A stretch of DNA of 64,000 nucleotides, taken from positions 1 to 64,000 of the forward strand of contig NZ_CABFVD010000004.1 in NCBI RefSeq assembly GCF_902143515.1, written 5' to 3'. Each line of letters opens with the position of its first letter. Position 1 is the stretch's first letter. A program made the position numbers and the translations under genes. Below are positions 1-10,749 of the stretch, one piece after another. The notes below the pieces were generated by a model. It made no database searches. It was given only the letters and a program-made list of their open reading frames with translations, and was not told the DNA's origin. The DNA comes from Hathewaya massiliensis (lineage in GTDB: Bacteria > Bacillota > Clostridia > Clostridiales > Clostridiaceae).

Positions 1-109
1 TTATGCAAATTTTTTCTATATAATTTCCAGTAAAAATCGGAATTAACACATTTATTAATACTCACTCATAAAACATTATAAATCAACGGACTATCGTCCT
101 AAAAATTTT

Positions 110-3100
110 TTAAGTGCTAAACTTCTGTATAATACCAATTTCACCTGTGAAAAATGAAAGTTGATTTGTATCAGGAAGATTCTTTAGACAACCATGTTTA
201 TCTAGAGCTTCTATAACAGTTTTAGTTACTTTTGCCCTATTTCTTAAATCTTCCTTTGAAATAAATTCTCCATCCTTTCTACTATTTTCAATACTTTTGG
301 CAGCATTTTTTCCAACACCTTGAAGTGCACTAAGTGGCATTCTTATAGAATCACCTTCTAAAGTAAATTTAGTAGAATCTGATTTATAAATATCTGTTGG
401 TAAAAATTTTATACCTCTTTTATACATTTCATAACATATTTCAAGTGTTGTAAGTAGCCCCTTATCCTTTACACTTATGTTATTTCCTTCAGCATAAAGT
501 TCATTCATTTTATTTAAAATGACTTCTTCACCTTTTATTATAAGTTCACCATCAAAATCATTTCCTCTTACTGTAAGATATGAAGCATAATATGCTCTAG
601 GATAGTGAACTTTAAAATAAGCTATTCTAATAGCCATCATAACATAGGCAACAGCATGCCCCTTAGGAAACATATATTTAATTTTCTTACAAGATTCTAT
701 ATACCAATTTGGTACATCATGTTCTTTCATAATATTTTCATGCTCTTCTGTAAGCCCCTTACCCTTTCTAACCTTTTCCATTATAGTAAAAGCTATTTTA
801 GGTGGAAGGCCTTTATATATTAGATAGACCATTATATCGTCTCTTGTAGCAATACAATCTTTTAATGTTGTATATCCTTCTTTAATATAATACTGAGCAT
901 TATTAATCCAAACATCTGTACCATGGGAAAGTCCAGATATTCTCACAAGGTCTGAAAATGTCTTTGGACTTGTATCTAATAGCATTTGTCTTACAAATTT
1001 TGTTCCAAACTCAGGAAGACCATAAGTGCCTACTTCGCATCCTAGGTCTTCTTTACTTATACCTAAAGCCTCTGTAGAAGTAAAAAGACTAAGTACAGCC
1101 TCATCATCCAAAGGTACCGATTTAGGATCTACACCTGTTATATCTTTCAACATCCTGAGTACAGTAGGGTCATCGTGACCTAGAATATCTAGCTTTAATA
1201 ACCTTCCACTTATTGAATGATAATCAAAGTGGGTAGTTATAATATCAGACTGTGAATCATCTGCTGGATGTTGTATAGGGCAAAAATTAAAAATTTCATT
1301 ATCGCTAGGTACAACCATTATGCCACCAGGATGCTGTCCTGTAGTTCTTTTAACCCCGGTACAACCAACTGTTAATCTTTCAATTTCAGCATTTGTAACT
1401 TTTTTGCCTCTTTCCTCTAGATACTTTTTTACAAATCCATAAGCGGTTTTATCTGCAATTGTTCCTATGGTACCAGCTTTAAAAGTATGTCCTTCACCAA
1501 ATAAAACCTCTGTATACTTATGTATTTCCCCTTGATTATCTCCAGAGAAATTAAGATCTATATCGGGTTCTTTATCTCCTTCAAACCCTAGGAATGTTTC
1601 AAAGGGTATGTCAAAACCATCTTTATGAAGTAACTGCCCACACTTTGGGCAATTTTTATCTTCCATATCAACTCCCGAACCAACAGATCCATCTAATATA
1701 AACTCATTATACTTACATTTACCACATACATAATGTGGAGGTAATCCATTTACCTCTGTAATGTCACACATAGTAGCAACAAAAGATGAGCCAACAGACC
1801 CTCTAGAACCTACAAGATATCCATCATTTATAGATTTAGCAACTAACTTATGAGCAATTAAATAAAGAACAGCATATCCATTATTTATAATAGAATTTAG
1901 CTCTTTATCTAATCTTTTTTGTACAACCTCAGGAAGAGGAGAGCCATATATGGAATAGGCTTTTTCCATAGTCATATTTCTTATTTCCTCTTCTGACCCC
2001 TCTATTTTAGGAGTAAAGGTTTCTTCAGGAATTGGCTTTACATTCTCAATGGAATCAGCAATTAGATTAGGGGTAGTTATAACTACCTCTTTGCAAAGCT
2101 CTTCACCTAAATAACTAAATTCTTTTAGCATTTCTTCTGTAGTTTTAAAATATAGTGGAGGTTGATTATCTGCATCATTAAATCCCTGCCCAGCCATTAA
2201 AATTCTCCTGTAAATTTCATCCTTAGGATCTAAAAAATGAACATCACCAGTAGCTACCACAGGAAGATTTGACTTTCTACCAATTTCACATATCTTTCGG
2301 TTTATACTTTTTAGCTCTTCTTCATCTTTTACATTACCATTCTCTATTAAAAATTTGTTATTTCCTATAGGTTGTATTTCAAGATAATCATAAAACTCTA
2401 TTATATCTTTAATCTCTTCATAGGTTTTTCCATTTAAGATTTCTCTATAAACTTGGCCCGCTTCACAAGCTGAACCAATTATAAGTCCCTCTCTGTATTG
2501 CTCAATTAAGCTTTTAGGCATACGAGGTTTTTTATGAAAGTGATCTAAATTTGAGAAAGAAATTAATTTATAAAGATTTTTTAAACCTATTTGATTTTTA
2601 CATAAAATTATAAGATGATTAGTATTAGCTGATTTTACATTAAAATTGTTTAAAAATGCCTTATTTAATTCCTTCATAGTTAGTATTTCGTTTTCTCTTA
2701 ACTTTTCAAAAGACTTAATTAGTATCTCTCCAGTTGCTTTAGCATCATCTACAGCCCTATGATGATTTTCAAGTGATATATTAAGATGTTTTGCAACAAC
2801 ATTTAATTTAAAACGTTTTAATTCAGGGTATAAAAATTTACTTAGAGGAATAGTATCCATAATTGGGTTATTTAACTTCAAATTTAAATCCCTACAATTC
2901 TTTTTTATAAAAGATGTATCAAAGCTTGCATTATGTGCAACCAATACAGAGTCTTTTATAAAATCCAGGAACTTTGGTAGTACTATTTCTATACCATCTT
3001 CAGATCTAACCATATCATTAGTTATTCCTGTAAGTTCTGTTATATTGTAAGGTATGGAAATTTTAGGATTTACAAAATTATTAAAATTATCTATTATAAC

Positions 3101-4441
3101 TCCCTCTTTTATTTTTACAGCGCCAATTTCAATTATTTTATCATTTTCACTTGAAAAACCTGTGGTCTCAATATCAAAAACTATAAATTCATCTTCAATA
3201 GTTCTATTTTCTCCGCCTATTATAATTGGAGTTCCATCATCAACAAGATAAGCTTCTACTCCATAGATGACTTTAATATTATACTTTTTGCTTGCATCCA
3301 TAGCCTCTGGAAATGCTTGTGCAACACCATGATCTGTTATGGCGATGGCCTTATGTCCCCATTTAGCTGCTCTTTCTACTAACTTTTTAGTAGGAGTAAT
3401 CCCATCCATAGCACTCATATTAGTATGTAGGTGAAGTTCTACTCTTTTTTCTTCACATAGGTCTAATTTTTCTATCTTTTCTAATTTTATTATGTCTTGA
3501 GCAAAAATTATATTTTCATTTATAAATTTATCATACCTAATATCACCTTTTATCTTGTAATGTTCACCAACTTTTAATTCTTCCTTCATTTTATCTATAG
3601 AGTTTTTATTTGGAAAACACTTTAATGTTATGGAACTTGTATAATCTGTTAGATTAAACACAAAAAGTATTTTACCAGTTTTTGTTTCTTTTATTTCGAG
3701 TTTAAATAAATCTCCCTCAATACAAGCCTTATCTAGATCTAAATTTACTTCACTTATAGCTATAGGCTCTTCATTTATATTCTTTCCTAAAATCTGATTA
3801 CTCACATCATTTTCCTTAGATAATGTTTGAGTTTTCTTATACTCCTGTTTTGTATGTATATTTTTATTTACTAAAGAAGGCTTATTATCTAGAGCTTCCT
3901 TAAGAAGCATAAAGTTTTCTTTTTCTTTTTTATTAAAATAACTATCGTCATTTAGTTCCTCTATATATTCTAGATAAACCTCACATTGAAGTCCAAATAT
4001 TTCTTTAATATGTGTTTTAAGTGTCTTTTCTATGTCTTTTTCCTTTAAAAACTTACACACAAAGCTATTTCCGTAATATATATTTAAATTCTCACCATCT
4101 ATAACTTTTTTAGAGTTTAAAAGACACTCTTTACAAAGAGGTATAGTTTCAGAAATATTCTGTACCAACTCTATCCAGTACTGTCTTGAAACTTCTTCTA
4201 GAGTAATATCAGAAATATCCTTATATAGCATAATTTCAATATCATCAAAGCATTGAAAAAAATCTTTTAATATATTTTTTATATTCTCTTGAAGATTGGA
4301 CTCAAGTGAATTTTTTCCTTTTAAAATAAGTTTTAATTTGTTAAAGGCTTTATAATATTGAACTTTCAAAAACTTAAAATCTTTAAGTTTTAAAAAATCA
4401 TCTTCTCTTAAATTTTCTTTTAAAACCTGTACAATATCCAA
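110..4441 (-). CDS. polC: DNA polymerase III PolC-type alpha subunit
   Basis: Replicative DNA polymerase of low-GC Gram-positives, combining polymerase and 3'-5' proofreading exonuclease. At 1443 residues it has full family length. In order one sees an N-terminal region, an OB-fold segment (about 240-325), the first PHP part starting at [14 protein letters not shown] (about 335), an inserted DEDDh exonuclease ([32 protein letters not shown]; about 418-585), the rest of PHP, a four-cysteine zinc site ([15 protein letters not shown]), and the palm with [10 protein letters not shown] carrying catalytic aspartates. The start codon is TTG, chosen because GGAGGTAAG lies 3 bases upstream. It is last in the minus-strand host block and separated from ispG by 203 bp, so it probably has its own promoter. 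Confidence 0.97.
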   Translation of the reverse strand: MDIVQVLKENLREDDFLKLKDFKFLKVQYYKAFNKLKLILKGKNSLESNLQENIKNILKDFFQCFDDIEIMLYKDISDITLEEVSRQYWIELVQNISETIPLCKECLLNSKKVIDGENLNIYYGNSFVCKFLKEKDIEKTLKTHIKEIFGLQCEVYLEYIEELNDDSYFNKKEKENFMLLKEALDNKPSLVNKNIHTKQEYKKTQTLSKENDVSNQILGKNINEEPIAISEVNLDLDKACIEGDLFKLEIKETKTGKILFVFNLTDYTSSITLKCFPNKNSIDKMKEELKVGEHYKIKGDIRYDKFINENIIFAQDIIKLEKIEKLDLCEEKRVELHLHTNMSAMDGITPTKKLVERAAKWGHKAIAITDHGVAQAFPEAMDASKKYNIKVIYGVEAYLVDDGTPIIIGGENRTIEDEFIVFDIETTGFSSENDKIIEIGAVKIKEGVIIDNFNNFVNPKISIPYNITELTGITNDMVRSEDGIEIVLPKFLDFIKDSVLVAHNASFDTSFIKKNCRDLNLKLNNPIMDTIPLSKFLYPELKRFKLNVVAKHLNISLENHHRAVDDAKATGEILIKSFEKLRENEILTMKELNKAFLNNFNVKSANTNHLIILCKNQIGLKNLYKLISFSNLDHFHKKPRMPKSLIEQYREGLIIGSACEAGQVYREILNGKTYEEIKDIIEFYDYLEIQPIGNNKFLIENGNVKDEEELKSINRKICEIGRKSNLPVVATGDVHFLDPKDEIYRRILMAGQGFNDADNQPPLYFKTTEEMLKEFSYLGEELCKEVVITTPNLIADSIENVKPIPEETFTPKIEGSEEEIRNMTMEKAYSIYGSPLPEVVQKRLDKELNSIINNGYAVLYLIAHKLVAKSINDGYLVGSRGSVGSSFVATMCDITEVNGLPPHYVCGKCKYNEFILDGSVGSGVDMEDKNCPKCGQLLHKDGFDIPFETFLGFEGDKEPDIDLNFSGDNQGEIHKYTEVLFGEGHTFKAGTIGTIADKTAYGFVKKYLEERGKKVTNAEIERLTVGCTGVKRTTGQHPGGIMVVPSDNEIFNFCPIQHPADDSQSDIITTHFDYHSISGRLLKLDILGHDDPTVLRMLKDITGVDPKSVPLDDEAVLSLFTSTEALGISKEDLGCEVGTYGLPEFGTKFVRQMLLDTSPKTFSDLVRISGLSHGTDVWINNAQYYIKEGYTTLKDCIATRDDIMVYLIYKGLPPKIAFTIMEKVRKGKGLTEEHENIMKEHDVPNWYIESCKKIKYMFPKGHAVAYVMMAIRIAYFKVHYPRAYYASYLTVRGNDFDGELIIKGEEVILNKMNELYAEGNNISVKDKGLLTTLEICYEMYKRGIKFLPTDIYKSDSTKFTLEGDSIRMPLSALQGVGKNAAKSIENSRKDGEFISKEDLRNRAKVTKTVIEALDKHGCLKNLPDTNQLSFFTGEIGIIQKFST

Positions 4442-4615
4442 TTTCTTACCTCCTTATAAAGTTATCTTCAGCTTCCTTTTAAATTTTATAAAAAAGCTAT
4501 ATTATTGATATGAAGCTTAGAAAACATTATCCAGGGTCATAATCACCCTTATAATAGTATTAAAACACATAAAATTTAGGGCGATAGACATTAGATAAGT
4601 TATATTCAAATGAAC

Positions 4616-4640
4616 AATGGCTATGAAGTTCATAGCCATT
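4616..4640 (-). terminator. Hairpin downstream of ispG
   Basis: A perfect 11-bp inverted repeat (AATGGCTATGA / TCATAGCCATT, loop of 3) begins 5 bp after the ispG stop. On the minus strand it is followed by TTGTTCATTTG, which is only moderately T-rich, so it is a probable but not strong intrinsic terminator. The rest of the 203-bp gap to polC shows no gene. Confidence 0.5.
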
Positions 4641-4644
4641 AGTA

Positions 4645-5697
4645 TTAAAACTTATTTACTTCATTTATAAGTTCTTCAATTAAGTTTTCTTCTTTAACTT
4701 TTTTTATTATAACACCTTTTTTAAATATAAGTCCTTCACCATTACCACCTGCTATACCTATATCTGCATCCCTTGCTTCTCCTGGTCCATTAACAGCACA
4801 GCCCATAACAGCAACTTTTATATTTTTATTTACGTCTTTTAGTCTCTTTTCTACTTCCTCTGCTATTTTAATTAAATTTATTTGTGTTCTTCCGCAAGTA
4901 GGACATGACACAAATTTTATACCTTCATTTATATAACCTAGGGACTTTAATATTTCTCTTCCTACTTTTATTTCTTCCTTTACATCCCCTGTTAAAGAAA
5001 CTCTTAAAGTATCCCCAATACCTTCAGAAAGAAGAGTTCCTATGCCTACAGAAGATTTAACAGTACCGGAGAATATGGTTCCTGCTTCTGTAACTCCTAA
5101 GTGAAGAGGATAATCTACTTCACTTGAAAGAAGCCTATAACCCTTAATAGTTTTAAATACATCAGAAGATTTTATGGATATTACAATATCATGAAAACTA
5201 TATTTTTCTAATAATTCTATATTTTTTAAAGCACTTTCCACCAAAGCCTCTGCAGTAGGAGCTCCATATTTTTCTAATATATCTTTTTCTAGAGAACCTG
5301 AATTAACCCCTATTCTTATAGGTATATTATTATGTTTTGCAGCTTCAACAACTTCACGGATTCTCTCTTCATTTCCAATGTTTCCAGGATTTATTCTAAC
5401 CGCAGAAACACCATTTTCTATAGATTTTAATGCTAATCTATAATCAAAATGTATATCTGCTACCACAGGGATATTTACAGCACTTACGATATCTTTTATG
5501 GCTTCTGCTGCAACTTTATCTGGAACTGCACAGCGCACTATATCACACTTTACACTTTCAAGCTCTTTAATTTGTTCTATAGTTTTTTCTATATCTCTTG
5601 TATCTGTATTAGTCATAGATTGAACTGCTATGGGGTTATCTCCACCAAGCATTATATTTCCAACTTTAACTTCCTTAGTTTTTCTTCTATTAATCAT
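4645..5697 (-). CDS. ispG: 4-hydroxy-3-methylbut-2-enyl diphosphate synthase (flavodoxin), IspG/GcpE
   Basis: Penultimate enzyme of the MEP isoprenoid pathway; it reductively opens methylerythritol cyclodiphosphate using a [4Fe-4S] cluster. The N-terminal TIM barrel starts with the KVGNIMLGGDNPIAVQSMT signature and the C-terminal cluster domain has CPTCGRTQ and VMGCAVNGPGEARDADIG, supplying the three cysteines expected. The frame opens at a GTG at 5709, but that codon overlaps GGGGTGA, which is better read as the ribosome site for ATG 5697, giving 350 residues. It lies 14 bp after rseP and two genes after dxr, so two steps of the MEP pathway probably share one operon. Confidence 0.96.
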   Translation of the reverse strand: MINRRKTKEVKVGNIMLGGDNPIAVQSMTNTDTRDIEKTIEQIKELESVKCDIVRCAVPDKVAAEAIKDIVSAVNIPVVADIHFDYRLALKSIENGVSAVRINPGNIGNEERIREVVEAAKHNNIPIRIGVNSGSLEKDILEKYGAPTAEALVESALKNIELLEKYSFHDIVISIKSSDVFKTIKGYRLLSSEVDYPLHLGVTEAGTIFSGTVKSSVGIGTLLSEGIGDTLRVSLTGDVKEEIKVGREILKSLGYINEGIKFVSCPTCGRTQINLIKIAEEVEKRLKDVNKNIKVAVMGCAVNGPGEARDADIGIAGGNGEGLIFKKGVIIKKVKEENLIEELINEVNKF

Positions 5698-5711
5698 CCT
5701 AAAAATCACCC

Positions 5712-6722
5712 CTATAGTTTTATAGGACTTACAATATCCTTTATTGTAACTAATATCATTAATGATATTAAAATAATAAACCCTATATAATTAAGTATTC
5801 CAATTTTATTATCATCAAATTTCTTACCTGTTATTATTTCTAATAACAGTATAAATATCCATCCACCATCCAATGCTGGGAAAGGTATTATGTTAAATAT
5901 GGCCAATTGAACGCTTAATAGAGCCATAAAATAAATTAAATTAGTTAATCCCATGGAGGCAGTTTTTACAGATACCTTCATTATAGTAATAGGACCTCCT
6001 ACATCGTCCTTTTTTAACTTTCCTTTAAACAATGTTTTGAAAAAAGAAAAAGTTTGTTTTGTAGTATCTAAAGTTTGATCAAATCCACTTTTAATTGCTT
6101 TAGTTCCAGTTGGAGTAAGGTGGGTAGGAGCTACTCCGATTGCATATCTATTATCCTTCTTATGTGGTAGTATATAAAAACTAAGTTCCCTATTATCTCT
6201 TAAAACAGAAATATTAATTTTTTCTCCTTTAACATCCTGCATTTTCATTAAAAAATCATTCCAAGATGAAATTTTTTCATTGTTAAATTTAATTATTTCA
6301 TCTCCAGGTTTTATACCAGCTACCATAGCAGGTGAATTATCTATAACTTCAGAGATTTTAGGTGTAAAATATCCTATACTTCTACTAGTTATAGCAAAGA
6401 AAATTATAGCCATAATTATATTCATTATAGGACCTGCTGTTACTATACTAAGTTTTTGTAGAGGACTTTTACTTGAAAAGGCTTTTTCATCTTGTACCTC
6501 GTCATCTTCCCCTAACATCTTTACATACCCACCAATAGGTGCAGCTTTTATTAGATATTCAGTCTCTTTGCCCTTTATACTAAATAGTTTAGGACCCATG
6601 CCTAAAGAAAATTCTTCAACTTTAACTCCGTTTAACTTTGCCGCAATAAAATGCCCAAGTTCATGACCAATTACCAAGATACTAAAAGCTAGTATGGCAG
6701 CAATTACATATATAACTGTCAT
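5712..6722 (-). CDS. rseP: RIP zinc metalloprotease RseP (site-2 protease)
   Basis: Intramembrane metalloprotease that cleaves membrane-anchored regulators such as anti-sigma factors. HELGH near residue 20 (VIGHELGHFIAAK) is the zinc motif inside the first membrane segment; a central PDZ domain (about 105-190, with SPAMVAGIKPGDEIIKFN) follows, then NIIPFPALDGG, the family's second metal-ligand motif, and a C-terminal membrane segment. Length 336 is normal. The dxr stop TAA directly abuts this ATG and the ribosome site AAAGGAG is inside the last dxr codons, so translation is coupled. The position between dxr and ispG is standard for Firmicutes. Confidence 0.95.
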   Translation of the reverse strand: MTVIYVIAAILAFSILVIGHELGHFIAAKLNGVKVEEFSLGMGPKLFSIKGKETEYLIKAAPIGGYVKMLGEDDEVQDEKAFSSKSPLQKLSIVTAGPIMNIIMAIIFFAITSRSIGYFTPKISEVIDNSPAMVAGIKPGDEIIKFNNEKISSWNDFLMKMQDVKGEKINISVLRDNRELSFYILPHKKDNRYAIGVAPTHLTPTGTKAIKSGFDQTLDTTKQTFSFFKTLFKGKLKKDDVGGPITIMKVSVKTASMGLTNLIYFMALLSVQLAIFNIIPFPALDGGWIFILLLEIITGKKFDDNKIGILNYIGFIILISLMILVTIKDIVSPIKL

Positions 6723-7898
6723 TTAATATCTCCTTTCATTTAAATCATAAAATTTATTTTTTATGTATTTTCTTACTTCTAAGTCTGTATGAATTATCTC
6801 ATCTATAGAAACCTTACTTTTATATTCAAATTTCTCCAATGAACTTTCAATTATATCTCCTATGTGTAAAAAACTAATTTTTTCTTTTAAAAATAAATCT
6901 ACCCCTACTTCATTAGCAGCATTTAAGATTACAGGTGCATTGCCTCCTTTTTTACCAGCTTCAAAAGCTAACTTTAAGCATTTAAAAGTATCCATATCTG
7001 GTTTAAAGAAGTTTAGTGATCCAATCTTAAATAAATCTAGTTTAGGTACTAATCTATTTTGCCTATGTGGATAATTTAATGCATATTGAATTGGTAATCT
7101 CATGTCTGTACACGCTAATTGAGCTATAATGCTGCTATCCTTAAGTTCTATCATAGAATGTACTATGCTTTCAGGGTGAACAACTACTTCAATTTTATCA
7201 TAATCAACTCCAAATAAATAATGAGCTTCAATAACTTCAAGTCCTTTATTCATTAATGTAGCTGAATCTATACTTATTTTTTTTCCCATATTCCACTTGG
7301 GGTGTCTTAAGGCCTCTTTAGGTGATATGTTTTTTAAATCTTCTATGGTCTTGCCTCTAAATGGCCCACCAGAAGCTGTAAGAAGAATTCTACTTATATC
7401 TTCCTTCTTCTCCCCATTTAAACATTGAAAAATAGCACCGTGTTCAGAATCTACAGGTAAAATTTTAACTCCATATCTTTCTGCTTTATTCATTACTATG
7501 TCACCTGCTACTACTAAAGTTTCTTTATTAGCAAGAGCTATATCTTTTTTATGCCTTATAGCCTCTATAGTAGGCTTAAGCCCTATCATTCCAACAACAG
7601 AAGTTAAGACTATATTAACTTCTGGAATTGTAGCTATGGTAATTAATCCCTCCATACCACTTAGTATCTCTGTATCCTTAGAATTTATGCCACAATATTC
7701 TTTTATTTCTAAAGCAGCCCTTTCTGACATCATTGCTACATATCTAGGATTAAACTCTTCTATTATTTCAATAATTTTATCTACATTAGTATTTGCGCTA
7801 ATCCCTATTAAATTAAAGTTTTCTTTTTCTTTTCTTATAACATCGAGGGCCTGAAGCCCTATAGAACCCGTAGCACCTAAAATACTTATATTTTTCAA
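6723..7898 (-). CDS. dxr: 1-deoxy-D-xylulose-5-phosphate reductoisomerase
   Basis: First committed enzyme of the MEP pathway: converts DXP to methylerythritol phosphate with NADPH. The N-terminal Rossmann motif ILGATGSIGLQALDVI binds the cofactor. The conserved ANKETLVVAG, PVDSEHGAIFQC (metal-binding Asp/Glu), LTASGGPFRG and MGKKISIDSATLMNKGLE blocks are all present. 391 residues matches the family. It starts 12 bp after an AI-2E-type transporter gene and runs directly into rseP. Confidence 0.97.
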   Translation of the reverse strand: MKNISILGATGSIGLQALDVIRKEKENFNLIGISANTNVDKIIEIIEEFNPRYVAMMSERAALEIKEYCGINSKDTEILSGMEGLITIATIPEVNIVLTSVVGMIGLKPTIEAIRHKKDIALANKETLVVAGDIVMNKAERYGVKILPVDSEHGAIFQCLNGEKKEDISRILLTASGGPFRGKTIEDLKNISPKEALRHPKWNMGKKISIDSATLMNKGLEVIEAHYLFGVDYDKIEVVVHPESIVHSMIELKDSSIIAQLACTDMRLPIQYALNYPHRQNRLVPKLDLFKIGSLNFFKPDMDTFKCLKLAFEAGKKGGNAPVILNAANEVGVDLFLKEKISFLHIGDIIESSLEKFEYKSKVSIDEIIHTDLEVRKYIKNKFYDLNERRY

Positions 7899-7910
7899 AA
7901 TTATCTCTCC

Positions 7911-8879
7911 TTATAAATCTAATATTTCTTTAGCCATAATTATATAAATTGGGCCAAGAAAAACTCCAACTATTCCAGTGAATTTTACAAATATATATAC
8001 TGAGACTAATACAGCTAAGGGATGTATTTTAAGATTTTTACTAACATATTTAGTTTCTAAAACCTGTCTTATTATTAAAATAAATAAATAAAGAGCTATA
8101 AGACCTATAGCTCTTATATATTCCTTTAAAACTATTTTATATAATATCAAAGGGATAAATATAAATATAGTACCTACATAAGGTAAAATATCTAAAATAC
8201 CACATAGAATACCTAAAGATATAAAATGATTTATAGAAAAAATATAAAAACCTATAGTAATTATTATTGTAGAAATAATCATAAGCTTTATTTCTATAAA
8301 AAAAACTTCTCTTAAAACTTTTAAACTTTTATAAAATACACTTAAAAGAGTATTTGTAAAAAATTTTTTTAAAAAATTTAATATTATATCTTCATCTACT
8401 AAAATAAAATAGCTTATTATATTTCCAATAAAGTATGAAAATAAAAATGTTGTAGTATTTCTTGCCCCATGAGTCAGAGTCGCCTTGCTAAATATAGTAG
8501 TATCATTAATATCAATAGCATTCACTAAGAAAGAAATAGATTGCCATTTACTTAAAATACTTATATATATCTTTTTATATAACCTTATAATATAATAAAA
8601 ACCTTCTTCTATTAAAGCTAAATTCTCAAGTAAAGTGTTTCCTAACCTAAGAACAATATATATAAAAAATAAATTTATTAAAAATAGACTAATTAGAGCA
8701 TTAAAGCTTTTATTAAAAAAACTAACTTTACTTAATAAAGCATATATAGGTTTAGTTAATATAATCAAGAAAATAGCTATTAAAAAAGCTTGGAAATATT
8801 TAGATATAATTATAGACATAAAACACAATAAAATAAATAGCAGAATTATAAATATTATATTTTTATACTTTTTAAACAA
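7911..8879 (-). CDS. AI-2E family / YtvI-like membrane protein
   Basis: Polytopic membrane protein of 322 residues with about seven to eight hydrophobic segments. The C-terminal half has the AI-2E transporter family pattern: GILCGILDILPYVGTIFIFIPLILY, then RQVLETKYVSKNLKIHPLAVLVSVYIFVKFTGIVGVFLGPI. In sporulating Firmicutes a relative, YtvI, is a sporulation membrane protein; others export small molecules, so the substrate here is unknown. The start is TTG, chosen because GGGAGAA lies just upstream. A terminator separates it from cdsA, so it likely has its own promoter and reads into dxr. Confidence 0.8.
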   Translation of the reverse strand: MFKKYKNIIFIILLFILLCFMSIIISKYFQAFLIAIFLIILTKPIYALLSKVSFFNKSFNALISLFLINLFFIYIVLRLGNTLLENLALIEEGFYYIIRLYKKIYISILSKWQSISFLVNAIDINDTTIFSKATLTHGARNTTTFLFSYFIGNIISYFILVDEDIILNFLKKFFTNTLLSVFYKSLKVLREVFFIEIKLMIISTIIITIGFYIFSINHFISLGILCGILDILPYVGTIFIFIPLILYKIVLKEYIRAIGLIALYLFILIIRQVLETKYVSKNLKIHPLAVLVSVYIFVKFTGIVGVFLGPIYIIMAKEILDL

Positions 8880-8989
8880 AAGATTCTCCCTTAAAATTAT
8901 TTTACTGTATAATTATATTCACCTATATAATTATATATTATTAATACATATAATAAAACCTTTATATAGTAATTTAAAAATTAATTAAA

Positions 8990-9028
8990 AAAGAGGGTTT
9001 CAAGATTAAAAATCCTTAAACTCTCTTT
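8990..9028 (-). terminator. Intrinsic terminator after cdsA
   Basis: A 17-bp stem with two mismatches (arms 8990-9006 and 9012-9028, loop of 5) begins 8 bp after the cdsA stop and is followed on the minus strand by TTTTTT. It ends the uppS-cdsA transcript. Confidence 0.85.
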
Positions 9029-9035
9029 ATACCTA

Positions 9036-9839
9036 CTATAGTCCTATTATAAAAGTTATATAAAAATATACTACTCCTGAAACAAAAAGTATACTATCAA
9101 ACCTATCTAATATACCACCATGCCCTGGAATTATACTGCCATAATCTTTTACACTTAAATATCTTTTTATTATAGAAGCAGCTAAGTCACCAATCTGACT
9201 TAAAATTCCCCCTATTAGCCCTATTAATAAATAGTGATATAAGTTTATATGAACACCAAAGTTATATATTATAATTCCAAATAAAGAACATCCTAAAACA
9301 CTTCCTATAAGGCCACCAATGGCACCTTCTATAGTTTTTTTAGGACTAACCTTAGGACATAGTTTAGTTTTACCTAGAAATTTACCAGCATAATATGCAA
9401 AAGTATCACTGCCCCAAGAACATATAAAAACAAGCCATACAAAATAGGAACCAATTTCTTTGAACTCTATCTTAGGTATTAAGCTAAATAGGAGTGGAAC
9501 ATATAAAAAGCCAAATATGGTTAACGCTGATTCAATAAAATTATGCTTTAAATTAAATACTGGAATACTTAAACATATACAAGTAAATAATATAAGTATA
9601 AATAAAAAATGATCAATTGACATTTTATTTAAATAAAAAAAATAAATTATTGTAAATGAGTATGCTAAATAATTAAAAGTATAATAATTTTTCTCTTTTA
9701 GAATACTGTAAAACTCATGCAAACCAATTAAAGATAAAATTAAAATTAAAAATCTTAAATAGTCTCCCCCTACAAATAAAAATATTGCTAAAGGAAGTAA
9801 TACGAGAACCCCTAAATATCTGTCGTAAACTGAATTCAT
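9036..9839 (-). CDS. cdsA: Phosphatidate cytidylyltransferase
   Basis: Makes CDP-diacylglycerol from phosphatidate and CTP, the branch point of phospholipid synthesis, in the cytoplasmic membrane. The 267 residues are mostly hydrophobic helices. The diagnostic C-terminal signature is present: SWGSDTFAYYAGKFLGKTKL, SPKKTIEGAIGG, then GDLAASIIKRYLSVKDYG and PGHGGILDRFDS. The ATG lies right after the uppS stop, and its ribosome site GGAGGAATAA overlaps the end of uppS, so the pair is one operon closed by the hairpin downstream. Confidence 0.96.
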   Translation of the reverse strand: MNSVYDRYLGVLVLLPLAIFLFVGGDYLRFLILILSLIGLHEFYSILKEKNYYTFNYLAYSFTIIYFFYLNKMSIDHFLFILILFTCICLSIPVFNLKHNFIESALTIFGFLYVPLLFSLIPKIEFKEIGSYFVWLVFICSWGSDTFAYYAGKFLGKTKLCPKVSPKKTIEGAIGGLIGSVLGCSLFGIIIYNFGVHINLYHYLLIGLIGGILSQIGDLAASIIKRYLSVKDYGSIIPGHGGILDRFDSILFVSGVVYFYITFIIGL

Positions 9840-9841
9840 AA

Positions 9842-10639
9842 TTACTTTATTCCTCCAAATCTTCTTTCTCTACCCTGATAATCTTTTATTGCACTTCTAA
9901 GCTCTTCCTTAGTAAAATCAGGCCATAGAGTATCCGTAAACCATAACTCTGAATAGGAGCTTTGCCACAATAGAAAATTACTTAATCGTTGTTCACCACT
10001 AGTCCTAATAATTATTTCAGGATCATTCATCCCCTTAGTATCTAAATAATTTTCAAATATATCTCCGTTTACATCTGATATATTTAATTTATTATTTTCA
10101 ACATCTTTATATAGTTTTTTTATAGAACTTATTATTTCATCTCTTCCACCATAGTTTAAAGCTAAATTCAAAGTTAATCCAGTATTGTTTTTAGTCTTTT
10201 TATATGCAGACTCCAGCTCTTCTCTACAAGACTTAGGTAAATAAGAAGTATCACCTATACTATTTATTATAACATTATTTTCATGAAGTTCATCAAATTC
10301 ATTTTTTAAATAACTAAGTAATAAATTCATAAGCGTGTTTACTTCATCTTTAGGTCTTTTCCAATTTTCCGTTGAAAAAGCATATAGAGTTAAATACTTA
10401 ACTCCAAGATAACTACACTCTTTAACAATATCTCTTATGGTTTCAACTCCTGCTTTATGCCCAAAAGTTCTTGGCATATTTCTTTCCTTAGCCCATCTAC
10501 CATTTCCATCCATTATAATTGCTATATGCTTTGGTATATTATTTAGATCTAAAGTTTTTTTATCAGAGTTTTCTTTTATGTTTCTTATATTGTTTTTTGA
10601 TCTAAATATATTAAAAAAATTCTTCACTTTTGCTGCCAC
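9842..10639 (-). CDS. uppS: Isoprenyl transferase (undecaprenyl diphosphate synthase)
   Basis: Cis-prenyltransferase that makes the C55 lipid carrier for cell wall synthesis from IPP and FPP; cytosolic, membrane-associated. HIAIIMDGNGRWAKERN (catalytic Asp and the diphosphate-binding loop), FGHKAGVETIRDI, LYAFSTENWKRP and IIIRTSGEQRLSNFLLWQSSYSELWF are the conserved regions. The start is uncertain: GTG 10639 sits only one base after AGGAG, and the in-frame GTG at 10627 is an alternative. It forms an operon with cdsA and is separated from frr by a terminator. Confidence 0.95.
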   Translation of the reverse strand: MAAKVKNFFNIFRSKNNIRNIKENSDKKTLDLNNIPKHIAIIMDGNGRWAKERNMPRTFGHKAGVETIRDIVKECSYLGVKYLTLYAFSTENWKRPKDEVNTLMNLLLSYLKNEFDELHENNVIINSIGDTSYLPKSCREELESAYKKTKNNTGLTLNLALNYGGRDEIISSIKKLYKDVENNKLNISDVNGDIFENYLDTKGMNDPEIIIRTSGEQRLSNFLLWQSSYSELWFTDTLWPDFTKEELRSAIKDYQGRERRFGGIK

Positions 10640-10723
10640 TCTCCTAAAAATTTAATATGTAGAGCATAGTTTATATTATAATACCAAATAAAAAATAAAT
10701 AAATATATTTTTTATTTATTAAA

Positions 10724-10745
10724 TAAACCTGCAAAAGCAGGTTTA
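10724..10745 (-). terminator. Intrinsic terminator after frr
   Basis: Nine-base-pair stem TAAACCTGC / GCAGGTTTA with an A/T tetraloop, just after the frr stop, followed on the minus strand by an AT-rich tail. Confidence 0.7.
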
Positions 10746-10749
10746 TAAT

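Noticed and set aside
1-109. Possible terminator after polC (GGAC/GTCC)
   Set aside because: Only a 4-bp stem; too weak to call.
8635-8988. Plus-strand frame opposite the AI-2E-type gene
   Set aside because: Composition is Ile/Lys/Leu/Asn low complexity from AT-rich DNA; no ribosome site.
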